In this document: positions 20,011 through 31,936 of the stretch, in pieces
How the letters are laid out: the number at the start of each line of letters is the position of its first letter
Position numbering within the stretch: the stretch's first letter is position 1
Assembly (NCBI RefSeq): GCF_050624435.1
Contig: NC_134547.1
Span: 28,568,419 to 28,632,418, forward strand
Length of the DNA: 64,000 nucleotides
Source: Tenrec ecaudatus
Lineage: Eukaryota; Chordata; Mammalia; Afrosoricida; Tenrecidae
Direction of reading: 5' to 3'
Position numbers and translations under genes: made by a program
Notes under the pieces: generated by a model
The model's database searches: none
What the model was told of the DNA's origin: nothing
What the model saw: only the letters and a program-made list of their open reading frames with translations

Positions 20011-21042
20011 ACACCCAGAGCTGGGGCCTGGCCACAATGGAGCCCTAGCCCCTGCAGGCAGACCGCTGCCCAGAGCAGCAGCAGGAGAAGGAGGAAAGAT
20101 AGGTGTGAGGTGAGGCAGCAGAGGTGGTCCCCTGGCCAGGCTACATCCACATAGACAGACACCCACACAAACCCCACACAGACACCCAAAGAGAGACAGC
20201 TGAATGCTTGCTGAAAGCACTTCCTGCCTGCAGGACCCCTTCCCTCCCCCATCTCAGGTCACGAGGAGCCCACTCCTGCCAGCCCATCACTCCTGGAGTG
20301 ACTCTGGCTGCCAGAGGTGGTTCTGAAGAGGCTTGATGCTTCCTGAGGTTGGCATGTTCTGTCTTCCAAAGCCGTTTCCCTAATTCAGCTTTCAGCTCCT
20401 TGACCAAAGAACTCCTCCCCTGTAAAGTTATTTTAGCGCCACATTTACTGCTAGACAGTGACATCACCTGCTGCCCCTGGGACTCTGGAGTGGATGAATG
20501 GATTGAGGGCTGGATCAAGGTGCTTGTCCTCCCTGCCGGAGGCAGCAGCGGAGGCAGAGAGCCCCAGGCTGGGCTGAGGTGGACCTCAGATTGCTGGGGG
20601 GTGCTTATGTCCTGGTGCTCCCAGGTTGTGGTCCTCCCCCTGAGGTGGGTGTGGTGCATGTCGGGGTGAGGCTGGGCTCGGGTGTGAAACCCATACCAGG
20701 AGAGTAGACTAAGTCAGGCTAAGGGAGACACAGGCTGCCTACCCACTGCCAGTTCACTGAGGAACAAGGCTCCCTATGTTAGATGCACAGGGAGCAGCAG
20801 ACTGAGCCATTGGGGATGCCGGGTGTCAGCGTGAGGAGGGCCAGGGGGCAGTGAGGCAGGTCAGGGTGTTGGGTGACGCCTAGGAATTGCATGAGGCAGG
20901 GGAGGGAGGGAGGTAGAGGACCGGGTTGGGGCGGCGAGACTGGGGTCAGCCTCTGAACAGGCTCTTCGAGGTACAGGTCGAGAGACCCTGCGTTCCTTGC
21001 TCTCTCCCAGTGCCCATGACTGGGTTCTCCTTCTTGCCCCAG

Positions 21043-21170
21043 GAGTCCTTCTTCCACTGGGCATTTGGTGTCACCGAGCCAGGCTTCTATGGCACAATTG
21101 ACATCAACACCGGAAAGTCAACGTTGTTCATGCCCAGGCTTCCTGCCAGCCATGCCACTTGGATGGGAAA
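21043..21170 (+). CDS. PEPD: PEPD coding exon 3 (codons 68-110)
   Basis: 128 bp between a tcttgccccag acceptor and donor AAA|GTAAGT. It continues the N-terminal domain: [14 protein letters not shown] (68-81), then a diverged stretch [16 protein letters not shown] and the conserved [13 protein letters not shown] (residues 98-110). The last codon (AA|G, Lys110) is split with exon 4. All length and phase relations match human PEPD. The [10 protein letters not shown] motif is a hallmark of the eukaryotic prolidase N-domain and makes the identification secure. Confidence 0.97.
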
Positions 21171-21619
21171 GTAAGTAGCATTCCACGCAGTTACTGGGTC
21201 TGCCAGTCACCGGCCAGTGGGGTGCTGTGGGGTGGGGGACACGGCTGGGAAAGAGGGGCGGGCAGTGGCCCAGCCAATGGACACCTTGCTCGGAGCCTGA
21301 GCTGGACTCTGGTTGGGAAGGGGTGCCTGAGGCAGAACCACAGACGAGAGCTCCGGCAGCAGTTGGTTTACTAGTCCTGCCCTTCTGATCGGTTCTACCC
21401 TCCGCCCATGCACCCTCAGGCTGTTGTTCCTGTGGCATGCTGTGGTGAGCGCCAGTGTCCTCTCCCAGGACCCCGGTGTGGCCTGCAGGGCCTGTATGGT
21501 GGGCTTAGTTACAGCCAGGGAGAGCAGCCCGCCAGACCCAGGCATCAAATCCCCTGAGGTGTGTGGTTTACCTGATCAGCCACACACTTGTCCTTTGTCC
21601 CCCACTTTTGGGGTGGGGG

Positions 21620-22200
21620 TGTAGGGGAGGCTGGGGGTGGTCGTTAGCACACAGTTTTCGCCCGTTCCCTTTTTTATAAGTGTACGGTGTTGCACACTTC
21701 TACCCTTAATCAATATCGATTTTCATCCTGATTCGCACACTCCCTCAACTTCTCCCTCCTGCCCCTGGTAATAACCACAAATACATTTTGTTCTCTGTAT
21801 GTTTGCCCTTTTTTTTTTTAATGAATGAGGTCATAGAATATCTGCCCTTTTGTGGCTGACTGGTTTCACTCCGCACAATACCTTCCAGCACCATCCATCC
21901 TGTAGCATGTGGCGAGACTTCATTTCTCCTACCGGCTGACTGGTGTTCCATTGTCGGCCTGCCCGCGTGTCAGTTATTCTTGTTGAGGGGCATTTAGGTG
22001 GCTCCACGATCGGACTGTTGTGGGCAGTGCTGCGGGAACACTGGTGCACACGGCTCTGTTTGAGTCTGCTTTCAAGTCCTCTGGATGTCTTCCAGGAGTG
22101 GAATCGCTGGGTCACTTGGTAGGTAGTTCTATCTTTAGCTTCATCAAGCGAAAGTGGCAGGGCCACAGTGCATCCCCACGCCCCACACCCTCAACCCTCT
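21620..22200 (-). mobile_element. Old L1 (L1M-type) 3' UTR, antisense
   Basis: Antisense L1M hallmarks in order: 'gtacggtgttgcacac', 'cccctggtaataaccacaaa', 'tttgccc..gaggtcatagaa', 'ttcactccgcacaatacctt', 'gactggtgttccattgt', 'gagtggaatcgctgggtcac', 'ttggtaggtagttctatctt'. Confidence 0.75.
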
Positions 22201-23819
22201 TTGTTCTTTTCTTTGACAAATCTTGGCCATCGTGGTGGGAGTAGGATGTGGGGGCAGGGTTCTGCACCCAGGGTTTCTAACTAGGTCATTCCGGTCTGAA
22301 CCTCTGCTGAGAGTTTGTCTTTCTATCCCAGCTCAACTGAATCCGAACCTACATTTTCCCCAGGCCAGGTTCTTAGCCCGTTCACCCTAGGCCCCTTTTC
22401 CACTCCATCACCCCGGCTAAGCCAGAGACCCAGCTGCTCTCGGAGAAGGTGGCACCCACCTCCCCCACCTCTTGCCTCTCCACCCCGCCATGATCTTTAG
22501 TATATTCCTGCCTGCCCTGAAAAAAAAAAGGGGGGGGGTCTTCGTGCCCTATGCCAATAGGAACCCGAGGCCCAGTGTGTCGGTGGGGCCCACGCGGGCC
22601 CCAGGACCCGGCCTTGGCAGAACACATCTCTATTCTGCAGCCCAGGAACTGCAGCGGCCAGGGATGAAGATTTTTCAGTAAGAGTTTAGATCTGGCCTCA
22701 GGAAGAGGATACGCCTAGACTCCTTTTCTCCATCGAGTGAGCAGCACTGTGGCCCCAGCTCTTCTTGCCGGTGGCATGTCCAGGGAGTAGCCAGGGCCAT
22801 GGCAGGTGCCAAGTGGTTCTGGGCTCTGGGGCCAGATTTTGACTGGGTTGCCTTCGAGCCTTGCTCCTGGCTCCCAGCCTGAGGGGAAACCCACTACTTG
22901 CTGATCCGGGCAGAAAGTGACTGCAGGGAAGGGCTGATCCAGGGCTCAGCTGGAGGGCGGCAGGAGTCTGGGTGCTGGCCCTCTTCTGCTGGTCCACTGC
23001 TTATCAGGAAGTGCCGCTGTCCACTCGCAGATGCTTATGGGTGAGGCGTGACATCCTGTGAGCTGTGGGAGGAGAGGATTCAGCCCAGTGGAAAACCAAA
23101 GCCAGCTTCTCCCTGTCTCCCTACAGCCACCACCTGGGACCCAAATGACACTTGACTGGAGGGTTTAAAACCCAGGCTCTGGTTGGTCAGGGAACAGCTG
23201 TTGGAAGTTGGCATTTTGGTGCATAATCTCCATTAATACAGAAATAATTCTGCACCAAGGCCACAGCTGGGCTCCAGAGAGGCAGTTAAAAGGCCTCCTT
23301 CAGCCACTTGCCATTTTGCTGAGCAAGTTGCTCGTCCGTACCAACAGTTAGACCTGTGTAAAAATGGCATGGGACCACCTCTGATCTCCGATCATACCAG
23401 GGGGAAAGAGACTGCATCCCCACTCCGACCCCAGGCCGAGCCCTGTGGTGCCAGGGTCAGGCCTGCCCCAGCCTCCAACAGTGTCTTCCACACGCTCCCA
23501 CAGCTCCTGTTGGGATCAAGAGTGTATCGCAGTGGCCACAGAGAACACATAGACAATACTCACGATTAGGGGGGTTATTAGGGCAATTAACAGGCTCTGA
23601 TTCAGGATCAGAACCAGCTGATCAGGAGTGCCTCTTCTCAGCCACACCAGCAGGCATGCCCGTCTCTCTCTGGCCCTCAGGCCTCGTCTACATGGCCCTG
23701 CTCATGCAAGTGTTATGAAGACCCTTCTGAGCTGCTAATAGATGCCCAAAGTGCACGCCACTCCAGAAGCCTCACCCAGAGGTGCCCAGCTCGGGCTCCT
23801 TGAGATGTCTCCTGGCTTA

Positions 23820-23875
23820 AAGACTCAAAGCAAACACACTGCCATCAGGTCTATTCTGACTCCTAGTGACCTCAG
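23820..23875 (-). mobile_element. AfroSINE 3' fragment
   Basis: 'acacactgccatcaggtcta', 'ttctgactcctagtgacctc' is the complement of the SINE 3' end. It directly abuts a + strand copy. Confidence 0.6.
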
Positions 23876-24046
23876 AAGGAGCCCTGTTGGCCTGGTAGTT
23901 GTGCATTGGGCTGTGAGCTGCAGCAAGGTCAGCAGTTTGAAACCACTAGCCGCTTCTGGGGAGAAAGGTGGAGCTTTCTACTCCTGTGAAGAGCTATAGT
24001 CTCAGAAACGCCCAGGGACAGTTCCACTCCAAGTCACTATGAGGAG
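23876..24046 (+). mobile_element. AfroSINE
   Basis: 'ggagccctgttggcctggta', 'gcaaggtcagcagtttgaaa', 'ggagaaaggtggagctttct', 'gaagagctatagtctcag', 'gtcactatgag'. Near full length, slightly 3'-truncated. Confidence 0.8.
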
Positions 24047-26698
24047 AACCCCTTGGATGACAGTGAGCGAGCGACCCCGCATTGAGCATCTGAATCAAGC
24101 TGCCGTTCACATGGCCAGCGAGCCTCCTGCCCGAAGGCTGGGTGGGCATCTGCCATTCTGCCCTGTGCTCTTGCTGTTCCTGCTGGTCCCACCTTTGGTG
24201 TCACACACAGTTCAGCCTCCTGGACCGGGGAGGTTGTGTGTAGGTATCTCGGGCTCCAAAGGATGCCCTCACTCTGGCTCTTCTTTGTTGATGGTGGGGG
24301 AGCTCTCATAACAAGCCTGCTTCAGCAATGGCTCATTTTAAATCCAGCGGAATAGTGAAACGCCCGAATCCCCATGGCCAAGTGTCACATACCCTATCTT
24401 ACAAGGACAACGCCTAGGCGAGCCCTGGGGAGTACTTTCACTTCCGGGCAGCACGGATGGCCTCAGGGTGCAGGTGGGTCTGCTGGGTAGGTGTTCACAG
24501 CTGGAAGGGGCTCCCTGCTCTCCTCTGTGGCCACATGGGCCTCTTCCTCTGCTGGCCCCACCCCCCCACGCCTGAGCCTCGAATGGCTGTGTTTGATTGC
24601 ATGCGGCTGTGTGGAGCACTGACAACCCATTCAGTGGGGCCCAGAGCCTGGCTGATGGGATTACCCGGCCTCTGCAAGCAAGGCCCACAAGACTGCACAG
24701 TTGACCTTCAGCTCCTCAGTTTGCCTTGAAAACCCTCTGGCAGATAGTGCGACCAAGGCCGCTCAGGCAAACGCCGCCCCTCCCCTGCAGGGTGGGCTAC
24801 TCTGGTGCCAGTGGTCAGCCTGTCACCAGGGCAGAGGTTCCGTGTCCTTCGCTCCTCAGTTCTTGATGACACGATCATGGGGCTTCTAAAGTTCTAATCT
24901 GTTTTCATTTGGAGTCTTGGCTCCCAAAATTATGGGGCCCTTTTGAAGCGAGAGCCCGTGTTGAGACGCCTGGAAGTTGCGTGTGTGGGTGGGGACCATT
25001 GGGGAGGGGTGCAGAGTGGGGGGCACTTCTGAGAACCTTTGCAACCTGCCTCCGTCCTGCTCCAGACGTGGCTCAGTGGTGGGGAGGAGGGGGCTTGTCC
25101 TGCTGAGGATACCTGGGCTCATGCAGTCCAGGGAGGGGACGTGAGTGCCTCTCTCCAGGGCTGAGGACCAAAGTACTGAGGGGTGTGGGTGTGGGTGTGG
25201 AATTTGACAGCTCCCTCCTTTGGTGCCCCTGAATCCCCACCCTACCCCACTTACCCACCCTGCATTTCCATGACTGAGATGCTCCCAGCGTCCTTCTGTG
25301 GCCGGGCCTCCCCCCTGGATCCCCTCTCTTTTCCGGAAGGTGTGTAAGGCATTGTTCGAGAAGGTGCAGGCGTCCTGAGAAAGGACCAGGAAGTCCTTGA
25401 CTCTGACTCCTGGTGGCCTGGGGCCTCTCTAGGGACCCTCTGCTGCGGGTGCCGCCTCTGTGGGGTAGGGTGTCTGCCTTGCCGGGGAAGGCTGGCTCCT
25501 CACTGGCCAGCTAATGAAATCTAGAAGAGGCTGCCGGCGCCGCCTGATGGGCCTTCTGCGGCTCCAGGATGAAAGGCAGCAGCATTGTCTGTAGCTGAAG
25601 GCAGAGCTCAGCTGCTGGGAAAATGGATGGTGACTGTAATTTGGCCCTATTACTTATTCATTAACCACAGGCGGTGGTCAGCTCACCAGCAAACCCTGTT
25701 CTTTGGAATTGCAATTTCTGGAGAGCTCTGGGGGGCCGGCTGGGCGGCGGCAGGGGGTGGGGGTTAGGTTGGGGATTCCTCCATCCCACAGGAGGCCACA
25801 CACTGGGCACCGAGGAGACACAGGCATCTGCTCTGACCTGCAGTCCCTGGAGAGGCCACTTCTAGCTTATGCTGGGGCCTAGCTGCGGATAGACAGGATG
25901 ACATGTACAGGGGTCCCTGGACACTGACCCCCACCCCCACGAGTCAGGTGTCTCTCACCTTGCTCGTACCAAAGCTGCTCCTTCCACTGAAGAGCAAGTC
26001 TTAGGGTAGGGTCGGCCTTTCTTGACTTGAGGGTGACTTCTCCCCTGTGGTGGGTCCTATCTCTCTCCCGTATGCAGAGGCTGGCCAAGGTGCAGCCCTG
26101 CCTGCTTGGCCCCCCAGCTAGTCTAGTGGCTTTTGGGGCAGTTTTTCAGGGCTCGTGTGGGCATGCCACTCATTCCCCTCGCAGTCCCCAAATCATTGTG
26201 CTGGTGTGAGGCAGCTGTCTGGCCAATCTGGTGACATTTAGATGGTTTTTCCTCTAATTAGCTCCCCAAACCTGGAAACTCAGTAATATTCCAGCTTCAT
26301 TCTCTCTGCCCCTGAGGTGTTGAGTGCTGAGCAAGGAGCGTTAGGCTTTCCCTGGGCTCACGACCCCTCTCCCCACTGCGCTTTACCTTCAGGGACTCCT
26401 GGGGACTGGCCAGAGCCCACTCCTCCTCGATTCTCCTTGTACATGGGATGGAGGGCAGGCAGGTCAATGTGCAGCCGTGCAAGATCACGGCTCCTTTGTT
26501 CGTGCCCCCTCTTTGCCTCCCATCCTCCCATCTCTTCTGGCTCCACGCTAAGACCTGGACCTCAAGCTTACCATATTCTGCCCCTCCCCCAAACACACAC
26601 ATACACACACACACATCATGCACCCACATTAATAATAACATACCCGCACAGACTTGTGGACATTGGCATAGTGTCCTTTAGGAAGAAGGCACACGGTG

Positions 26699-26876
26699 CG
26701 GGGTGGTAGCGCGTAGTGGTTATACCTTAGGCTACTAACCACGAGGTCAGCAGTTCAAAAACACCACCAGAGAAAGATCTGAAAGGGTTATAGTCCTGGA
26801 AACCCTTAAGGGCAGCTCAGCCCTGCCTGTCGGACCACCATGAGTCGGCATCAACTCAGTGGCAGTGAGAACGGGA
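26699..26876 (+). mobile_element. AfroSINE
   Basis: 'ggtggtagcgcgtagtggtt', 'aaccacgaggtcagcagttc', 'accatgagtcggcatcaact', 'cagtggcagtgag'. A central deletion shortens it. Confidence 0.8.
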
Positions 26877-27149
26877 GAGAGGGTGCTTCTTGGACCTGTT
26901 CCCAAGGCTCAAGTCTTCCAAGTGTGAGGAGGCCTAGCAGCTGAGAAGTCTCAGGTGGTGGGGGTGCTGTGAGGCGGGCATGGTGCCTACTGACTGCCTT
27001 TGATAGACCCGTTTTGGGGCGCTTGGAGGTCTGTGGCCCCCTATAGAAGTGGGGGTGGTAGTGGTGGAATTCCTGTTCTGTGTGAGCCCCAGGTCAGATT
27101 CCCTCCCAGCCCGTTCACTTAACTGTTTATTGGTAGCGACTCCTGGGTC

Positions 27150-27320
27150 CCTATGAGGTTGAATAGGTTTCAGCGATGCTTCCAGACCAAAACAGACTAG
27201 GAAGAAAGGCCTGGCGATCTACTTCCAAACAGCAGCCAGTGAGTCACAACAGTCCCCTCCTGTTGTGCTCACAGGGTTGCTGTGAGCCAGGAGCCAACTC
27301 AGTGCTAGCTAATAACATCT
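27150..27320 (+). mobile_element. Older AfroSINE-family element with variant body
   Basis: 'gactaggaagaaaggcctgg', 'cgatctacttcc', 'cagccagtgagtcacaac', 'agggttgctgtgagccagga', 'gctagctaataacatc' fits the alternative AfroSINE/LINE-tail type with 'agaaaggcctggcgatctac'. It is diverged. Confidence 0.5.
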
Positions 27321-27461
27321 CAGGGGGGTGGCCAGGCCAAGCCAGGCACCCATACTGATGGCCCCGGTACAGCTCTCCAGGGAGGCAGCCGGGCTGGCCT
27401 CAAGCCCAGGTCCTGGGCACCCACCGGTCTGTTGGAGGTGTGTGTTCCCAGCACATGACAG

Positions 27462-27606
27462 CTCCAAAACTCAAACCAAACTCGCTGCCATCAAGTTGAT
27501 GCCGACTCATAGCAACCCCACAGGACAGGGTAGAACTGCCCCTGTGGGTTTCTCTATGGAAGCAGAAAGCTGTGTCTTTCTCCCGAGAAGCAGCTGGTGG
27601 ATTCAA
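27462..27606 (-). mobile_element. AfroSINE, 5'-truncated
   Basis: Antisense and well preserved: 'actcgctgccatcaagttga', 'tgccgactcatagcaacccc', 'acaggacagggtagaactgc', then 'gcagctggtgg'. Confidence 0.85.
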
Positions 27607-28154
27607 AGGGCTGAAATGACTGAGGGAGCCTGCCTGTCCTGGAGCTGGGGTGTCAGAGGATTGACAGGCGCCTGCTGATTCTCTGGCCAGTGCACTTGTG
27701 CAGGGCTGCGGGGAAAACTCGGGCTTTGGGCGATGCAGTGCCGGGTCTGCAAGCCCCTCTATGGTCCTGAGCACTGGCCAAGAGCTTGTCCCCAATAGAT
27801 GTTTTGCAAATACTTGTAGATGCCAGACGTTGGCCACCTAACTTCTTACAAACTTTGTGTTGTAATTTGAGTTAAAGGTTCTATGGCACATTTATTTTCC
27901 ATCACCAGTCATGGTAGTGATCTCGGCCCCCACGTCCTCCCTGGGTTCCCGTTTCCATCCATCCTTCACCGTCCTCCCCGCTGTCTGAGCATTATCCCCG
28001 GGCAAAGGCCACCCTCTGTGCTGGCCATTTTACTTTGAGTCCGTCTCCCCCAGGGAAAGGCATGTGGTGGAATCGGGCACACTTAATTAGCAGTAGGAGC
28101 TTGGCAGCCGTGGCAGCTTGAGAGGGAACAAAAGAACGATGCTAAAGCATAGAG

Positions 28155-28335
28155 CTTTCAGCAGTCATAGGGAGACGCTGGGCTGTTGATCGCAAGGTCA
28201 GCAGTTCAAACCTACCATGTGCCCCACAGGAGAAAGTTTGGTCTATCTGCTCCTATAAAGGGTAACTGTTTCAGAAATCCCATATGGGGTCCATAGTCTG
28301 AATTGCTTCGATGGCATCGGGTTTGGGTTTAGTGA
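28155..28335 (+). mobile_element. AfroSINE
   Basis: 'gctgggctgttgatcgcaag', 'gtcagcagttcaaacctacc', 'ctgctcctataaagggtaac', 'gcttcgatggcatcgggttt'. The 5' end is degraded. Confidence 0.7.
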
Positions 28336-28774
28336 GACTAGTCTGCTTGCTCTGCAGGCCAGTTTTAAAGGTGCTTGCTGTGTCTCTGCGATGCCCAAGA
28401 CTCACCCATCTGCCTCCTGGCTCCTGCAGTCCCAGGCCACCGCCAGGTTCAGGGTAGTGGTTTGGTGGAGTCTCAGAAAGATGAGTGGGGCTTCTCCTCA
28501 AGGGACAAGAGTGAGTGGCATATGGGATGCTGACGGGGGTCCCCGATCTTCAAGGAAACCCTGAGCCCCCAAGTCTTCTCTTCCCTGTCCTCTTGGGGCT
28601 CCCCAGGCTGGTTGCTCTCCAAATCCCCACCCTGTCATCTGCTCACCCTTGGAGACCCAGCACACACTATGAAAGCCACCCGTAGCTTCCACCTGAGGCT
28701 TCTTTGGTGATAACACCTGATCACTAATAATATGAGATTCTAGGAGGGCTGGAGAAGGGGGGGGGGAAGGCAGG

Positions 28775-28975
28775 GGGCATAGTGGTTTCCAGTTGGGCTT
28801 CCTACCATGAATTCAGCAGTTCAAAACCACCAGCTGCTCTGAGGAGGAAAACATGGCATTCTACGCTTGTAGAATGACAGTCTCAGACGTCCACGGGGTC
28901 AGTTCTACCCCGACCTATGGGGTCACCATGAGTCGGAATCAACTCAATGGCTCTGAGTTTGGTTTGGTTTGGGTT
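28775..28975 (+). mobile_element. AfroSINE, full length
   Basis: 'ggggcatagtggtttccagt', 'attcagcagttcaaaaccac', 'ggtcaccatgagtcggaatc', 'aactcaatggctctgagttt', then a 'ggtttggtttggg' tail. Confidence 0.85.
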
Positions 28976-29652
28976 CGATAGGTGGGTGGGATGGTGCAGG
29001 TCATGGATGGCTGCATCACTGGCATTAATTTGGGATGCAGTCCCCGATTCAGGAAGTGTCTCTCATGTAAGTTCATCACCAGCAGGGCCATGGAGGGTCT
29101 GGGTAGGGGTGGAGGGGTGCTAGCTGGCCAGATCCAGGCTGGAGCCCTGGCCGGTGCAGCTGTGCGCCAGGAGCCCGTTGCAGGGTGGACTCAGCCTCCC
29201 GCTCATGCCTTTGCCTTCTCACGGGCTGCTTTTCCCTGACGCCCGTGTCAGCCCCAGTCTGTCTCATTACACTGAGTCCTACTGATATTGCCTGCTTTAA
29301 AATGTTAATTAAACTTTCTACATGCCTTTAAAGAGTGTCTGCCTGGGGCTGGGAGGTGGCTTGTTTTATGTCCCCAAAGGCTGTGGGGCACACTGGCTGG
29401 CTTCCTGAGGTGACTGGGAAGTTTGTCTGCAGGTGCCTGCCTGGAACCAGGCAGGAAATAGGGTGACTGGAGGTTGGCTGGGGTCAGTGGCCTAGAGAGA
29501 GACCTTGCCGACTCCAAGCCACACCTGTGTCGGCAGACCCACTCAGTGGTTCGGTAGGCCTGGGCTCTGTGGTCTGGCTTGGCGGGCGGGAAGGCGGCCT
29601 GTGCTGGGCCGTGGCCGAACCCTGACCTGCCTCCCCTGTGCTTCTCTTTGAG

Positions 29653-29716
29653 GATCCATTCCAAGGAGCACTTCAAGGAGAAGTACGCCGTGGACGACGT
29701 CCAGTACACAGATGAA
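29653..29716 (+). CDS. PEPD: PEPD coding exon 4 (codons 110-131)
   Basis: 64 bp between the acceptor cttctctttgag and donor GAA|GTAAGC. After completing Lys110 it reads [21 protein letters not shown], which matches the human segment except for Thr in place of Val near the end. This is one of the best conserved stretches in the window. Phase 0 at the 3' end. Confidence 0.97.
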
Positions 29717-29768
29717 GTAAGCCACAGCCGACTCCTCTCTGGGCTTCAGAGCTTCCTTCCTCTAGAGA

Positions 29769-29959
29769 AGTGGTTCTCAGCCTGTGGGTCGCGACCCCTT
29801 TGGGAGTCAAACGACCCTTTCACAGGGGACGCCTGATTCATAACAGTAGCAAAGTGACAGTGATGAAGTAGCAACGAAACTAATTTTATGGTTGGGGGTC
29901 ACCACCACATGAGGAACTGTATGAAAGGGTTGTGGCATGAGGAAGGCTGGGAACCCCTA
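29769..29959 (+). mobile_element. SPIN-like hAT nonautonomous transposon (~190 bp)
   Basis: Ends 'agtggttctcagcctgtggg' and '..aggctgggaacccct' are inverted repeats. The body reads 'tcgcgacccctttgggagtc', 'cgaccctttcacaggg', 'gattcataacagtagcaaag', 'gaagtagcaacgaaactaat', 'tttatggttgggggtcacca', 'catgaggaactgtatgaaag'. Flanking tctagaga (29761-29768) and tctagagg (29960-29967) form an 8-bp duplication with one mismatch. This matches the SPIN/URR1-type hAT family known from tenrec, rodents, bats, bushbaby, opossum and others. Confidence 0.8.
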
Positions 29960-31171
29960 TCTAGAGGTTCCCCAAGCCTGTTTGGGGGTACACTTCTCTG
30001 GGAACAGCAAGCCAGACACATGCACCCTAACTAGCTTTCTGAGTGGTGGCAGGGCAGCTGAGGCAGAAGGTCTGGTCCTGGGCCAGGGCCTGAGGGTGCT
30101 GCCGTCTGCAAAGCTGGTGAAGGCCGGTGGGCGGGGTGGGGTCGAGGGGGCCACTCGACTTTAGTTCCCTCCCAGCTTGATTACTCAGCTGCGTCATGTG
30201 GCCTGGTGTGTCCGTGGCTCCTGGGCCTTGGGTCTGTCCTGAAGCTTCTCTTCTGTGGGGGCAGGGCTGTGGCAGAGTGGGAGGCTGAAGCCCCTCGCTC
30301 TGGTCACTGTAGTTCTTCCTGGTCTCCAGGATGTCTGCCCATCTCTCACTGGGTGCTCTGATAGCCTGGTCCCCCTAGAGGACCACATGGAGGAAGCTCA
30401 GCTCACACCCAAGGGGCCACAGGGACCTCCCCTCCCTCATTGCTTTGATAACTGGGAAAACCCAGCTTTGTGTATCAGGGTCTGCGAGGAGGAGAGCCTC
30501 GTCCTGGGGAAGTGGTGGGCAAGAGAGGCGGTCCTGGAGTCCCTGACAGGAAATCCCCCGGTGGTGGCGCAGAGCTGCAGCCATGCAGACCAGCTCCTGC
30601 CCGGCCTCTGTGCGTGGAGCTGTCTGAAGGGGAGGTTGGGAGAGCCCCGAGGACAAAGCCTCCCGAGTGCTCCTTGCTCAGCACCATCACCATCATGGCT
30701 GCTGTTCTTCCTGGGCGCGAGGCCACACGTGGACAGTGGGGCCGGTGCTGCCTCACCCTGTGCGGTGGCCCTGGGCTCCAGGAACATGAGCACAGCACCC
30801 ACAGTGGCAGGCTTGGGACGAAGCCTTGGGATCTGTGAACCAGGGTCTCTGTCCTTGGCCTCGGCTCTTGTCCTGTCAGACACTCAGGGCACTTCAGCGG
30901 AGATGGCACAGGCTCCTTCTGCCTTATAATTCCTGTGCCTTCAAATGGAGGATCCAAGAAGCGCACGGGCCAAACCCCCAGGGTTGGGAAGGGGTGGCCC
31001 AGTTGCTAGAGGGATCATGGAAGGTGACAGGAAGCTCCTCATGCCAGGGAAAGGAAGGGTTCTTCAGGCCAGTTTTGTCCTTTGTCCTCAGGCCCCTCCA
31101 ACCACAAGTGGCCCTGACCATCTGTGACAAGCCACAAACAGCTGATACAGAACCCACGAGTTTTCTCCTTG

Positions 31172-31355
31172 GAAACCAAACCAAATCAAACACATGGCCA
31201 TCGAGTCAGTGCCGACTCATAGTGCCCCCTCTGTGGGTCTGTAACTTTATGGGAGCAGAAAGCCCAGTCTTTCTTTTGTGGAGCTGCTGGTGGTTTCAAA
31301 CTGCCCACTACGCATATTGCAGTCCAACATGTAACCACTACACTACCAGGGTTCC
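31172..31355 (-). mobile_element. AfroSINE, near full length
   Basis: Antisense: 'catggccatcgagtcagtgc', 'cgactcatagtgcccc', 'gctggtggtttcaaactgcc', 'gtaaccactacactaccagg'. Confidence 0.85.
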
Positions 31356-31735
31356 TCTTCTGCTTGGAAAGAAGGCAGCAATTGGAACCTATCCCTGAGG
31401 GGCCCCTGCCCAGAGCAACAGCTGTCCGCATTGCCTGAGGCCAGGCACCCTCCTGTGGGTTTCCTCAGACCAGGACCTGGGGGGCTACTAGGGTCTGATG
31501 CAGCAAACCTGGTCATCTAGTGTGTCCTCCCTCACCCCAACCCCAGCGGATGGCCCTTGGTCTCATTATGGAGAAGGCAGAGCACACGGTGGCCCCTGAG
31601 AAGCCTCAGGAGCCCCCAGCCGAGGGTTGTTGGTGCTGGGTGCTCAGCGGCTGCCCAGCTGGGTTGTCTGTGATGCCTCCTGGAGTTTAACCTTCAGAAA
31701 CGTTCTGATTTCTAAGGCATTGCAGGCCAAAGAGA

Positions 31736-31936
31736 GCCCCTCTGTGAGTACCAGTGGTTATGTGTTGGGCTGCCAACTGCAAGGTTAGCAGTTTGAAGCC
31801 ATCAGCCTCTCTGACCGAGAGAGATGAGGCTTTCTACTTCTGTAAAGAGTTACAGTTTCAGAAGCCCACAGGGACAGGTCTCTTCTGCCCTCTTGGTCAC
31901 TATAAGTCAGAGTCGCCTGGGTGGCAGCGAGTGAAC
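31736..31936 (+). mobile_element. AfroSINE, full length
   Basis: 'taccagtggttatgtgttgg', 'gcaaggttagcagtttgaag', 'gatgaggctttctacttctg', 'taaagagttacagtttcaga', 'ggtcactataagtcagag', 'gtggcagcgagtg'. Confidence 0.85.

Larger units (their letters stand above)
18414..21042 (+). other. PEPD: PEPD intron 2 (2.6 kb)
   Basis: Borders GT (18414) and AG (21041-21042). It contains a diverged MIR (18945), an AfroSINE split by a DNA-transposon-like insertion (19121-19490) and the third copy of the unassigned repeat (19513). Nothing else was recognised in 18414-18944 or 20011-21042 beyond a CA-rich patch near 20145-20200. Confidence 0.9.
21171..29652 (+). other. PEPD: PEPD intron 3 (8.5 kb)
   Basis: Borders GT (21171) and AG (29651-29652). 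It holds an antisense L1M 3' fragment (21620), AfroSINEs (23820, 23876, 26699, 27150, 27462, 28155, 28775) and a short (AC)n at about 26590-26616. The intervals 22240-23820, 24047-26590 and 28976-29652 look single-copy and contain candidate conserved islands (see findings). Confidence 0.9.

Noticed and set aside
27840-28110. Possible L1-type 3' UTR
   Set aside because: Only loose resemblance ('ccatcaccagtcatgg', 'ctggccattttactttgag'); no diagnostic end.
30255-30929. 224-codon open frame in intron 4, with overlapping frames on the other strand
   Set aside because: GC-rich region where all frames stay open. No domain, no conserved motif, no splice context linking it to PEPD.
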